Source: Raineyella sp. LH-20 (lineage in GTDB: Bacteria > Actinomycetota > Actinomycetes > Propionibacteriales > Propionibacteriaceae). Taken from it: a stretch of 64,000 bases of DNA. How positions within the stretch are numbered: the first letter of the stretch is position 1; every line of letters starts with the position of its first letter. The stretch lies in assembly GCF_033110965.1 (NCBI RefSeq), contig NZ_CP137003.1, forward strand, positions 868,001 through 932,000, given 5' to 3'. Made by a program: the position numbers and the translations under genes. The notes beneath the pieces are model-generated. The model had not been told where the DNA came from. It was given only the letters and a program-made list of their open reading frames with translations, and did not search any database. Below are positions 51,272-59,770 of this stretch, in pieces.

Positions 51272-53071
51272 ATGCCATCACCGCACATCCCCTCATCCCG
51301 CTCGGACCATGCGTCCCGTTCGGACCAGGCGACCTCGTCCCGGTCGGAGCAGGCGACCCGCCGCCCGACGTCCCTGGCGCCCTTCGCCACCTCCTCCGCC
51401 GGCGGCGCCGACCACCTGCGCGTCGACGGGGTGTCCCGCGCCTACCCGGACCGCCGGGTGCTCACCGATGTCTCGTTCGTCGTCCCCGCAGGCGGTCGGG
51501 CCTGCCTGATCGGGGAGAACGGATCCGGCAAGTCGACCCTGCTGCGGATCGTCGCCGGGCTGGACCAGCCCGACGCCGGCACGGTGACCGTCCCGGGCAC
51601 CGTCGGGCTGTTCCACCAGCAGCCGCCGTTCCCGCTCCACCTCACCCTGGACCAGGTGCTCGCCGATGCCACCGCCCCGCTGCGCGCCCTCGCCCGACGG
51701 GTCGAGGAGGCCGGTGAGGCGATGGCCCGGGGGGACGGGGCTGCGGGCGTACGCCTCGAGGAGGCGCTTGCCGAGGCGGAAGCCCGACAGGCATGGACGG
51801 CCGGCCACCTGGTCGACCGGCTGGTCGGCGGCCTCGGCCTCGACACCCTCCCCCGGGACCGGCCGGCCGCGGCGATGTCCGGCGGCCAGCTGGCCCGGCT
51901 GTCGCTCGCGTGGCTGCTGGTCCGCCGGCCCGACACGCTGCTGCTCGACGAACCGACGAACCATCTGGACGACGCGGCCACCGCCCTGCTCGTCGAGCTG
52001 CTGGCCGGCTGGTCGGGCCCGGTGCTGATCGCCGGCCACGACCGGGCCTTCCTCGACGACGTCGCCACCCTGCTGGTCGACCTGGATCCGGCGCCGGTGG
52101 CGTACGCGGCCGTACGCCACGACCACGACTCCCCCGGCTCCGGCTTCGGTGTCACCCGGTTCAGCGGCAGCTACACCGCCTACCTCGCCGAGCGCGAAGC
52201 GGCCCGCGAGCGGTGGGAGCGCCGATACCGCGACGAACAGGCCGAGCTCGACCGACTGCGCCGCCGGGTCCGCGACGACCATGTGGTCGGCCATCCCGGC
52301 CGCGGGCCGCGCACCGAGGCCCGCGGGGCGAAGAAGTTCTACGCCGACCGCAACGCCGCGGTGGTGTCGCGGCGGGTCAACGACGCCGCCGCGGCGCTCG
52401 CCGACCTGGAGGCCGGCCAGGTGCGCCGTCCGCCGGCCGAGCTGCGGTTCCGCGGTCTCGCCGGGACCGCCTCGACACGGATGCGTACGCCGGGGCCGGT
52501 CCTGGTCGCCACCGAGGTGGGCCTCCCGGGGCGGCTGGCGCCCGTCTCCGTCGCGCTCGACACCGGCAGCCGGCTGCTCGTCACCGGCCCCAACGGCTGC
52601 GGCAAGTCGACCCTGCTGGCGATGCTCGCCGGCGAACTGGCCCCGAGCACCGGGACCGTCCACCGGCTCGGCCGGCTGTCGGTGGGTCTGCTCGGCCAGG
52701 ACGTCGTGCCCCGGGACGCCGAGCGTACGATCCGCGACCTCTACCGCGACGCGGTCGGGGCCGACCAGGCGGACCGTACGCCGCTGGGACGGTTCGGCCT
52801 GATCGCCGGCCGGGACGAGGAGCGCCGCTGGGCCAGCCTCAGCGTCGGACAGCGCCGCCGGCTCGACCTGGCGATCCTGCTGGCCCAGCCGCCCGACGTG
52901 CTGCTGCTGGACGAGCCGACGAACCACTTCTCGCTGCTGCTCGCCACCGAGCTCGAGCGGTCCCTGCCGGACTACCCGGGGGCCGTGGTGGTCGCCAGTC
53001 ACGACCGGCGGCTCCGCGAGACCTGGGCCGGGCAGCGCCTGTCGCTCGACGCGGCCGGACCCACTTCCTGA
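51272..53071 (+). CDS. ABC-F family ATPase (ribosome-acting, antibiotic-resistance-like)
   Basis: 599 residues with two nucleotide-binding domains and no membrane part. Domain 1: Walker A GENGSGKSTLL, signature MSGGQ, Walker B LLLDEPTNHLDD. Domain 2: Walker A GPNGCGKSTLL, signature variant LSVGQRR, LLLDEPTNH. An inter-domain linker with many Arg/Glu residues lies between. ABC-F proteins bind the ribosomal E site; some give resistance to macrolides, lincosamides or pleuromutilins. The N-terminal ~45 residues are a Ser/Arg-rich tail with a weak ribosome site, so a later start is possible. Function as resistance factor is inferred. Confidence 0.9.
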   Translation: MPSPHIPSSRSDHASRSDQATSSRSEQATRRPTSLAPFATSSAGGADHLRVDGVSRAYPDRRVLTDVSFVVPAGGRACLIGENGSGKSTLLRIVAGLDQPDAGTVTVPGTVGLFHQQPPFPLHLTLDQVLADATAPLRALARRVEEAGEAMARGDGAAGVRLEEALAEAEARQAWTAGHLVDRLVGGLGLDTLPRDRPAAAMSGGQLARLSLAWLLVRRPDTLLLDEPTNHLDDAATALLVELLAGWSGPVLIAGHDRAFLDDVATLLVDLDPAPVAYAAVRHDHDSPGSGFGVTRFSGSYTAYLAEREAARERWERRYRDEQAELDRLRRRVRDDHVVGHPGRGPRTEARGAKKFYADRNAAVVSRRVNDAAAALADLEAGQVRRPPAELRFRGLAGTASTRMRTPGPVLVATEVGLPGRLAPVSVALDTGSRLLVTGPNGCGKSTLLAMLAGELAPSTGTVHRLGRLSVGLLGQDVVPRDAERTIRDLYRDAVGADQADRTPLGRFGLIAGRDEERRWASLSVGQRRRLDLAILLAQPPDVLLLDEPTNHFSLLLATELERSLPDYPGAVVVASHDRRLRETWAGQRLSLDAAGPTS

Positions 53072-53129
53072 GAACAGCCTGAAAGCGGCGTGGCCACGGT
53101 GGGGGGACCACTGGGGGACACTCCTGAGA

Positions 53130-53169
53130 GGGCCCCCGCGACACGCTCACCGGTTGGTCGCGAGGGCCC
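53130..53169 (+). terminator. Terminator-like hairpin after the ABC-F gene
   Basis: 13-base arms (GGGCCCCCGCGAC and GTCGCGAGGGCCC) with one mismatch and a 14-base loop, 59 bp after the ABC-F stop and 76 bp before the next start. No T-run, as usual in high-GC actinobacteria. Confidence 0.55.
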
Positions 53170-53244
53170 GGTCAGTCCTAGGTTTGGTGCACAGGGCTGT
53201 CGCACATCCCCTGCACAGCAACCGTCGCCGACCGAAGGATCATC

Positions 53245-54141
53245 GTGGGCCAGAACACCACCCTCGCGATCGTTCTGGTCATCGTCGGCTCGTTCTGCTA
53301 CGCACTGTCCGCGTCGTTCCAGCACCGGGCCATCAAGCGCAAGGTCGATCGCAACGAGGAGAAGCGTCCACTCGGTTTCCGGGCCTTCCTGCAGACGATC
53401 CGGTCCCGCCGCTGGCTGGCCGGGGCGGGCCTGCTCGGGGTGTCGGCGATCCTGCAGATCCTCGCCCTGTCGATGGCCCCGGTGAGCGTCGTGCAGCCGG
53501 TCGGGCTGCTCGCCTTCCCGTGGTCGATCCTGATCCAGGCGCGGCTGCACCGGCAACGGATCCGCCGCCGGGTCGGGCTGGCGGTCGTGCTGACCGTCGC
53601 CGCCACGGCCTCGTTCACGATCCAGAGCGCGCTGCACGCGGTGCCGCACTCGGACCTCAACGGGGTCCGGGTCGCCGTCGGTGCGCTGATCGTCTACCTG
53701 CTCACCCTCACCTTCGGCCTGTTCGGCGCCCACGGCCCCAAGCACTGGCGCTGCCTGCTGTGGTCGTCGGGCGGCGCGATGCTGTACGGCCTGGAGGCCG
53801 CCCTGGTGAAGTCGCTGATCGACTTCATCCGTGGCGTCGACTGGCGGCATTCGCCGCTGTTGTGGACGATCCTGCTCGCCCTGGTGATCGGTAGTGCGAC
53901 CGCCGGCTGGATGATCCAGCAGGGCTTCGCCACCGGCCCCAGCGAGATCGTGGTCGGGTCGACGACCATCACCAGCCCCGTCATCGCCGTGACGTACGGC
54001 ATCGCGGTGCTCGGCGAGGGCCGGCTGCTGGACGTCCCGTCGGCCGCCCTGATGGTGCTCTTCGCCGTGCTGGCGGTCACCGGCGTGGTGGTGCTGACCC
54101 GGCTGGACCACTCCTGGGAGCAGCGGCCCGTCCTGCAGTGA
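53245..54141 (+). CDS. DMT-family (EamA-like) membrane transporter
   Basis: 298 residues with about nine to ten hydrophobic segments in the drug/metabolite transporter pattern, starting LAIVLVIVGSFCYALSASFQHRAIKRK. The C-terminal half repeats the fold (GSTTITSPVIAVTYGIAVLGEG). GTG start preceded by GAAGGA. Substrate unknown. Convergent with the glycosyltransferase gene (21 bp between stops). Confidence 0.88.
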   Translation: MGQNTTLAIVLVIVGSFCYALSASFQHRAIKRKVDRNEEKRPLGFRAFLQTIRSRRWLAGAGLLGVSAILQILALSMAPVSVVQPVGLLAFPWSILIQARLHRQRIRRRVGLAVVLTVAATASFTIQSALHAVPHSDLNGVRVAVGALIVYLLTLTFGLFGAHGPKHWRCLLWSSGGAMLYGLEAALVKSLIDFIRGVDWRHSPLLWTILLALVIGSATAGWMIQQGFATGPSEIVVGSTTITSPVIAVTYGIAVLGEGRLLDVPSAALMVLFAVLAVTGVVVLTRLDHSWEQRPVLQ

Positions 54142-54162
54142 GGCCGGGCCGCTGCCGCCCGC

Positions 54163-55200
54163 TCAGTTGAAGTGGAACAGGCGCTGCGCCAGCCGGTAGC
54201 CGATCAGGGACAGCCGCCGCCCGTACGGTCCGGCGAGGTTGGTGCCCAGCACCACGCCGTGACGGCCCAGGCGGGCCCGCAGGTCGGGATCGACGGAGTC
54301 GATGTGCTCCCACATCTGGCGGCGCATCGCCAGCCCCTCCTCGTCGCCCTTGATGACGGCGAAGATGGAGGAGGCCGCGACGATCAGCGCGAGGTAGTTC
54401 TCCATGTAGCGGGCCAGCTTGCGGTCGGGGATGTCGCCGGGCAGCTTGTGCGCCTCGACCATCACCGCGGTGATCCGCATCTGCTGGTCCAGCCGGCTCA
54501 CCATGATCGGCTCGTTGACCGACTGGTCGTCGCGGCCGATGAAGTAGTGATAGAGGTCGACCGGCAGGTAGTACAGCGTCTTCACCAGCGGCAGCGGCAC
54601 GTAGACGAAGATGTTGTCGACGTAGAAGGTGTGCTCGGGCAGCTTCAGGCCGGCGTCGCGCAGCACCTGCGTACGGTACGTCGCGGCGTGCATCAGGATG
54701 TTCTGGCCACGCGCGAAGTGCCGGGTGTGGTCCCAGGTGATCTGCCTGTTGGTCGGCAGCGGCCCGCGGTAGCGGATCGGCCGGCGGTTGCCGGTGGCGA
54801 CGTGCTCGTAGACGTAGTTGGTGACCACCAGGTCGGTCGGGCTGGCGGAGGCGACGAACCCGCGCAACTTGGTCAGCAGCAGGCCCAGGGCGTCCTTGTC
54901 GAGCCAGTCGTCGGAGTCGACCACCCGGAAGTAGTGCCCGGTGGCTGCGGCCAGGCCGGCGTTGACGGCACCGCCGTGGCCGGCGTTCTCCTGGTGGATG
55001 ACCTTGATCGTGTCGGGGTGGCGACGGGCCCATTCGTCGGCCTTCGCCCCGGTGTCGTCCTTCGTCGACCCGTCGTCGACGATGATGATCTCCAGATCCT
55101 TCGCACCGGTCAGCATGGACTCGACGCAGTGGTCCATGTAGTCGGCGGAGTTGTAGCAGGGGATCGCGATGGTGAGCGTGGGACGCACTTCGGCGGGCAT
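54163..55200 (-). CDS. Family 2 glycosyltransferase
   Basis: 345 residues. GT-A fold: LTIAIPCYNSADYMDHCVESML, nucleotide-sugar Asp in VDDGST, ENAGHGGAVNAGL and metal-binding VDSDDW. No membrane helix in the N-terminal part. The start at 55200 follows the glf stop with no gap (stop ends at 55201), so it is co-translated with UDP-galactopyranose mutase and may use UDP-galactofuranose or act on the same glycan (cell-wall or capsular). Confidence 0.92.
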   Translation of the reverse strand: MPAEVRPTLTIAIPCYNSADYMDHCVESMLTGAKDLEIIIVDDGSTKDDTGAKADEWARRHPDTIKVIHQENAGHGGAVNAGLAAATGHYFRVVDSDDWLDKDALGLLLTKLRGFVASASPTDLVVTNYVYEHVATGNRRPIRYRGPLPTNRQITWDHTRHFARGQNILMHAATYRTQVLRDAGLKLPEHTFYVDNIFVYVPLPLVKTLYYLPVDLYHYFIGRDDQSVNEPIMVSRLDQQMRITAVMVEAHKLPGDIPDRKLARYMENYLALIVAASSIFAVIKGDEEGLAMRRQMWEHIDSVDPDLRARLGRHGVVLGTNLAGPYGRRLSLIGYRLAQRLFHFN

Positions 55201-56523
55201 TCAGTTCTCCTCGGACGAGCCGGCCGGGTGGGCCGTCGGCTGCTCGGCGAGCAGCCGGTCGGACAGCGCCAGGGCGTTCGCCACGGTCGCGTCCATGTTG
55301 TAGTAGCGGTACTCGGCCAGTCGACCGATCGGGTGGAAGTCGGGGAACTGCTGGGTCAGCGCCACGTACTTGCCGTGCAGGGCGAGGTGTTCCTCGTCGA
55401 GCACCGGGTAGTACGGGTCCATCCCGGCATCCGGCTCGTACGGCTTGGAATACTCCCGCACGATCGTCGTCACCCCGGGCAGCACCTGGCGGGTGAGGTA
55501 CTTGAACTCGGTGATCCGGGTGTAGTCCTCGGAGACCGTGTAGTTGATCGTGCCGCGCTGCTGGAAGACGTCCTGCTGGTAGGTCTCGAAGACGAAGTCG
55601 AGCGAGCGGTACGGCAGCCGGCCGAAGCGGTTGCCGAACAATTCGTCGAGCGGGCCGGTGTAGACCACCGTGCCGTCGAACGTCTGCCCGTCGATGCGCA
55701 CCACGCCGGGAGTGCTCAGGTCGAGGACCGTACGGGCATCGACGTCGGTCCGGACGGTGATGCCCGGATGGTCGAGCATCCGCCCGATCATCGCGGTGTA
55801 GCCGTCGGTCGGCAGGCCCTGGTGCGGGTCCTGGAAGTAGCGGCAGTCCTCGGAGAGGAACACCGGCACCCGGGCGGTGACCGACGCGTCGATCTTGTCC
55901 GGCGTGGTGCCCCACTGCTTGAGGGTGTAGTAGAGGAAGACGTTCTGGTAGACGTAGTCGGCGACCTCGGCCAGGTCGGGGTCGTCCTCCTCACGCAGGG
56001 CGTTGATGGAGACCTTGGCGCCGTCGCCGAAGCGGGCGACCATCTTGGCGATCAGTTCCTCGCCGCGCTCCTCGCCGAAGGCCAGTCGCATCGAGACCTT
56101 GTTGAACGGCACCGGCAGGTAGGTCTCGTGGACGTTCGCGAGCACCTCATGGGAGTAGCCGTTCCACGCAGTGAAGCGGGACAGGTAGTCGAACACCCGC
56201 TCGTCGCGGGTGTGGAAGATGTGCGGCCCGTACTTGTGGACCAGCACGCCGGCGTCGTCGACATGGTCGTACGCATTGCCGCCGATGTGCGGTCGCTGCT
56301 CGAGCACCAGCACCCGCCGGCCGCCGCGCTCGGCGAGCTCCCGGGCGATCGTCGTGCCGGCGAACCCGGCCCCGACGACGATGGCGTCGTAGCCGGCGAC
56401 GTCGATGGCGTCGTAGCCGGCGACGTCGATCCCTTGGATCGCCTCGGGGTTGTGCTCCTGTGTGCCGGAACGGTGCGCGTCCTCCGCACCGTCGGCCGTA
56501 CGGACTTCACCGGTCTCCACCAC
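55201..56523 (-). CDS. glf: UDP-galactopyranose mutase
   Basis: About 440 residues. FAD-binding motif YDAIVVGAGFAGTTIARELAERG; UGM hallmarks RPHIGGNAYDH, GPHIFHT, NGYSHEVLANV, YTLKQWGTTPDKI and YSKPYEPDAGMDPYYPV. It converts UDP-galactopyranose to UDP-galactofuranose, the donor for galactofuranose in cell-wall arabinogalactan or other glycans. Start GTG at 56523 has GGAAGG seven bases upstream; a longer frame to a GTG at 56562 is possible. A 24-bp duplication repeats DVAGYDAI just before the FAD motif. Confidence 0.93.
   Translation of the reverse strand: MVETGEVRTADGAEDAHRSGTQEHNPEAIQGIDVAGYDAIDVAGYDAIVVGAGFAGTTIARELAERGGRRVLVLEQRPHIGGNAYDHVDDAGVLVHKYGPHIFHTRDERVFDYLSRFTAWNGYSHEVLANVHETYLPVPFNKVSMRLAFGEERGEELIAKMVARFGDGAKVSINALREEDDPDLAEVADYVYQNVFLYYTLKQWGTTPDKIDASVTARVPVFLSEDCRYFQDPHQGLPTDGYTAMIGRMLDHPGITVRTDVDARTVLDLSTPGVVRIDGQTFDGTVVYTGPLDELFGNRFGRLPYRSLDFVFETYQQDVFQQRGTINYTVSEDYTRITEFKYLTRQVLPGVTTIVREYSKPYEPDAGMDPYYPVLDEEHLALHGKYVALTQQFPDFHPIGRLAEYRYYNMDATVANALALSDRLLAEQPTAHPAGSSEEN
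56386..56433. repeat. 24-bp tandem duplication at the glf N-terminus
   Basis: Two adjacent copies of a 24-bp unit encode an eight-residue repeat (register DVAGYDAI) directly before the FAD-binding strand. The second copy is followed by the true VVGAGFAG motif. Frame is kept. Confidence 0.8.
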
Positions 56524-56670
56524 AGTCCTGCCTTCCTCACCGCTCGTCGGGGGCACCCTCACGGGAGCCTAGTAGGCGAGGCGGGCGGGCCCCGCATCGG
56601 GATGGCATGCGGCGCGCCCACCGACCGGCCGACCGGCGACGGCTCGCACCGCGCGTTCACGATGCCCGAT

Positions 56671-56676
56671 TAGACT
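56671..56676 (+). promoter_or_regulatory. -10 box for a leaderless queuosine-transporter transcript
   Basis: TAGACT lies 8 bases before the GTG at 56685, the spacing seen for leaderless actinobacterial mRNAs. No ribosome binding site precedes that GTG. Confidence 0.45.
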
Positions 56677-56684
56677 CCCGACCC

Positions 56685-57482
56685 GTGACAACCTCGGACC
56701 AGCTCCCCTCGGGAGATTCGATGACGTTCCCGCGGGAACGCGGCGGACAGGCGCCCCGCGCGGCGTACGCCGATGCGGGCTCCCCCCGCTACGCCACGAT
56801 GCTCGCGATCATGTGCGTGGTCGTGGTGCTGTCCAATATCGGCGGGTCGAAGGGCGTCGTCTTCGGCCCGGTGATCACCGACGGCGGGTTCTTCCTCTTC
56901 CCGCTGGCGTACATCCTCGGTGACACGATCACCGAGATCTACGGTGTCCGCGCGGCCCGACGGGCGATCGCCGCCGGCTTCCTGACGAGCATCGGCGCCG
57001 TCGTCACGTACGCGATCATCATCGCGCTGCCGGGCTTCACCGACGACTTCGGCGTGGCCAAGCAGGCCGCCCTGGAGACGGCGTTGGGACCGGTGTGGCA
57101 GATCGTGCTGGCGAGCATGCTCGGCTTCGTCTGCGGCCAGTCGGTGAACTCGTTCATCATGTGGGCCCGGAAGCGGCGACGCCTGGAGCGGGGTCTGATC
57201 GGGCGGCTGGCCGGGTCCACCGGTGCCGGCGAACTGGTCGACACCGTCGTCTTCTGTTCGGTCGCCGCGACCGCGATCGGCATCACCACGATCGGCCAGT
57301 GGGCCAACTACGCCTTCTTCGGCTTCGTCTACAAGGTCGCCGTGCAGTACCTCGTGATGCCGCTGACGGCGTACGTCATCCGCCGGATCAAGCGGGCCGA
57401 ACCGAGCTACCAGGCCGCCCTGGCCGCGGCCGGGACCGGGACCGGCGAGCACGCCGGAGCAGCCCAACCCGCCCAGGCCTGA
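56685..57482 (+). CDS. Queuosine precursor transporter (YhhQ/VUT family)
   Basis: About 265 residues. The family signature GGFFLFPLAYILGDTITEIYG is clear, with about six membrane helices and a C-terminal GTGTGEHAG tail. It imports 7-cyano/aminomethyl-7-deazaguanine or queuine for tRNA queuosine. Start: leaderless GTG at 56685 after a TAGACT -10; ATG at 56721 with GGGAGA is the alternative. The 16-bp palindrome CGTTCCCGCGGGAACG lies in the first codons (56725-56740). Confidence 0.88.
   Translation: MTTSDQLPSGDSMTFPRERGGQAPRAAYADAGSPRYATMLAIMCVVVVLSNIGGSKGVVFGPVITDGGFFLFPLAYILGDTITEIYGVRAARRAIAAGFLTSIGAVVTYAIIIALPGFTDDFGVAKQAALETALGPVWQIVLASMLGFVCGQSVNSFIMWARKRRRLERGLIGRLAGSTGAGELVDTVVFCSVAATAIGITTIGQWANYAFFGFVYKVAVQYLVMPLTAYVIRRIKRAEPSYQAALAAAGTGTGEHAGAAQPAQA
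56725..56740. repeat. 16-bp palindrome, third copy (start of the queuosine transporter gene)
   Basis: CGTTCCCGCGGGAACG, identical to 44677-44692 and 49157-49172; overlaps codons for FPRER-type residues. Confidence 0.85.
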
Positions 57483-57495
57483 CCTCCCGGCCGCG

Positions 57496-58677
57496 CTATC
57501 CGCCCACCGCCGGCTGACCCGCCCGCAACAAAGACGCCGTCAGCCGGTCGAGGGCGATCAGACCGCCGATAGCGGGCGCCAGGTGACGGGTGGCCCCCCG
57601 ACGACGCAGCCCGCGCAGCGAGATCGGCGCGCCACTGAGCACGGCACGGATCACCGCCAGCAGCGCCTCGGGGTGGGAGTCCAGCACGCTGTGGCCGATG
57701 TCGGGCACCCGGACGTAGCGGCCGTACCGGGCGAGGCCGGCCGTACGTTTCGCGACCGCCGCCGGGGTGGTCAGGTCCCGCTCCCCGGCCAGCACCACCA
57801 CCGGCCAGTCGAACCGCGGCAGCGACGCGGGCAGGTCGAACGGCTCCCGCTCGTACGCCGGGAACCGCCCGACCAGTTCGGTCGTCAGGTACGCCGGATC
57901 GAAGATCCGCCCGTCCGGGGCCGGCGCGTACTGCAACTCGCGGGTGGCCAGATTGCCGACCAGCCCGAACTCCATCACGTACGGCATCGACCCGGTCCCC
58001 CGCGCCCGGACGGCGCGGAACGTACGATCCACCAGCCCGGCCGGGTGCCGGCCCCGCGGGTCCAGGTAACGTTCCAGCCGCGCCGCCCCGGCGAACTCGT
58101 AGATCGACGCCGTGACCGCCCCCAGCGGCAGCGGATCGGCGCCCTCCTTCTCCACCATCCGGCGGATCCGGCGCGCGGCGGTGGCAGTCGTGCCGTGGTC
58201 GCCCTCCCAGAGCACCCGGCGGGCATGCGCGCGTACGTCGTGGTGGTCCTCGGCGGAGAGCAGGGTCGAATCGAGCACCATCGCCTGCACCCGGGCGGGG
58301 TGGCGGACCCCGAAGCCCTGTGCCAGGTAGGTGCCGTACGAGCTGCCGACGATGATCGCCCGGTCCACGTGCTCGGCGTCCAGCACGGCCGCGATGTCGT
58401 CGACGGCCGCGGTGACCGTCATCGCCGAGGCCGGCAGGTCCGCCCCGGTCACGTCATGGCGGGAGTAGCCGACGCCACGGTGCTCGACCATGACGATGTC
58501 GAGATCCGGGGCGGACCTCCGCAGCCCCCCGTACACCCGGACCGATCCCAGTCCCGGGCCGCCGGGGATGACCACCACCGGGATGCTCGCGCCGCGATGC
58601 ACCCGGACGTAGGCGAGGTCGAACTCCGGCGAGTCCGTGCTCGCCGGTCGCCGCACCGTACGGATCTCCCGGGCCAT
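57496..58677 (-). CDS. Alpha/beta hydrolase (prolyl aminopeptidase-like, S33 type)
   Basis: About 393 residues. Oxyanion-hole segment VVVIPGGPGLGS, nucleophile elbow VGSSYGTY, an Asp in VVLAGERDLTTP and a His in VPDIGHSVLD complete the triad. The GGPG motif is typical of proline iminopeptidase-like hydrolases. ATG at 58677 is close to GAGGG; a GTG at 58701 is possible. Natural substrate not known. Confidence 0.87.
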   Translation of the reverse strand: MAREIRTVRRPASTDSPEFDLAYVRVHRGASIPVVVIPGGPGLGSVRVYGGLRRSAPDLDIVMVEHRGVGYSRHDVTGADLPASAMTVTAAVDDIAAVLDAEHVDRAIIVGSSYGTYLAQGFGVRHPARVQAMVLDSTLLSAEDHHDVRAHARRVLWEGDHGTTATAARRIRRMVEKEGADPLPLGAVTASIYEFAGAARLERYLDPRGRHPAGLVDRTFRAVRARGTGSMPYVMEFGLVGNLATRELQYAPAPDGRIFDPAYLTTELVGRFPAYEREPFDLPASLPRFDWPVVVLAGERDLTTPAAVAKRTAGLARYGRYVRVPDIGHSVLDSHPEALLAVIRAVLSGAPISLRGLRRRGATRHLAPAIGGLIALDRLTASLLRAGQPAVGG

Positions 58678-58758
58678 GCCCTCAAGCGTACGTACGGACA
58701 CGATGCCGACGGGGCGTTCCGAGCGAGCTCATCGGAAGACCTGGGCAAGACTGGGCGC

Positions 58759-59193
58759 ATGACCTCACCGACCGGAGCGACCACCGAGACCGGAGCGATC
58801 ACCGACCTCGGGCAGTTGCTCGCCACCCTGACCCCGCGCCTGTCCGCGGCGCCCGTGGTCTACACCGTGGTCGACGCCCTGCCCGACGGCTGCCGGGTCT
58901 TCGCCACGGTGCGCGAGACCGAGGGACTGACCCTGGTCCTGGACCGTCAGGAGGCCGACCGGCTGGGCCTGTCGTACGACCATGTCGCTGCGCTGATCAC
59001 CCTCCAGGTGCATTCGGCGCTGGAGGCGGTCGGCCTCACCGCCGCCGTGTCGACCGCGCTTGCCGCGCACGGGATCAGCTGCAACGTGATCGCCGGGGCC
59101 TACCACGACCATCTGCTGGTGCCGTGGGAACGGCGTACGGAGGCCCTGACGGTGCTCGACGCGCTGCGCCCCGGCGCCGAGCCTCCGCGCTGA
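58759..59193 (+). CDS. ACT-domain protein (DUF2241-like)
   Basis: 144 residues. Two ACT-like halves: APVVYTVVDALPDGCRVFATVRETEGLTLVL and ITLQVHSALEAVGLTAAVSTALAAHGISCNVIAGAYHDHLLVP, the standard pattern of this small family of amino-acid-sensing-type proteins. No enzymatic domain. Divergent from the hydrolase gene and convergent with the acetyltransferase gene. Confidence 0.87.
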   Translation: MTSPTGATTETGAITDLGQLLATLTPRLSAAPVVYTVVDALPDGCRVFATVRETEGLTLVLDRQEADRLGLSYDHVAALITLQVHSALEAVGLTAAVSTALAAHGISCNVIAGAYHDHLLVPWERRTEALTVLDALRPGAEPPR

Positions 59194-59221
59194 GCCGGCA
59201 CGCTGAGCCGGCGGAGGCCGA

Positions 59222-59653
59222 CTACTCGTCGACCTCCAGCCGCTCGGCGAAGTGGAAGGAGACGATGTCCAGCCGCTCCCGCAGGTAGAAGCGGTGCGCG
59301 GCGTGGCGGTGCACCCCCGAGTCCAGGTCGAGCACCGCACAGTGGTGGCGCCGGGCGAGGTCCTCCGCATGGTCGAGCAGCGCCGCCCCGATCCCCTGCG
59401 AGCGGGCCGAATCGTCGGTCACCAGGTCGTCGATGTAGAGCTTGCGGCCGACGCCGGTGGTGGCGACCAGCCGCCACCCGCACACGCCCACGCAGTCCTC
59501 GCCCTCGAACGCCGCGAAGAACGACGGCCGCTGCGCGTCGGAGGCGAGCACCTCCTCCAGATCGGCCGCGCCCAGATGGGGCCGCAGCTGCTGCAGCACC
59601 GGCAGTGCCTGTGCCCAGCGGGGATCACCCGCCGGCAGGTTCACGATCTCCAT
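59222..59653 (-). CDS. GNAT-family N-acetyltransferase
   Basis: 143 residues. Acetyl-CoA site LVTDDSARSQGIGAALLDHAEDLARRHHC (Q/RxxGxG/A) and C-terminal HRFYLRERLDIVSFHFAERL. Start at 59653 has GGAGG seven bases upstream. A leftward -10-like TAGAGT lies at 59717-59712. Substrate unknown. Confidence 0.9.
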   Translation of the reverse strand: MEIVNLPAGDPRWAQALPVLQQLRPHLGAADLEEVLASDAQRPSFFAAFEGEDCVGVCGWRLVATTGVGRKLYIDDLVTDDSARSQGIGAALLDHAEDLARRHHCAVLDLDSGVHRHAAHRFYLRERLDIVSFHFAERLEVDE

Positions 59654-59770
59654 GGCCCGGCCTCCTCCTCGTCCGTACGGTCCCGCCTGTCGTCCGTACG
59701 GTCCCGCCACGACTCTAGCCGGGAGCAGGCGCGCACAGCAGGCTCCGATCAGCGCCCCCGGCCCGCCGGC

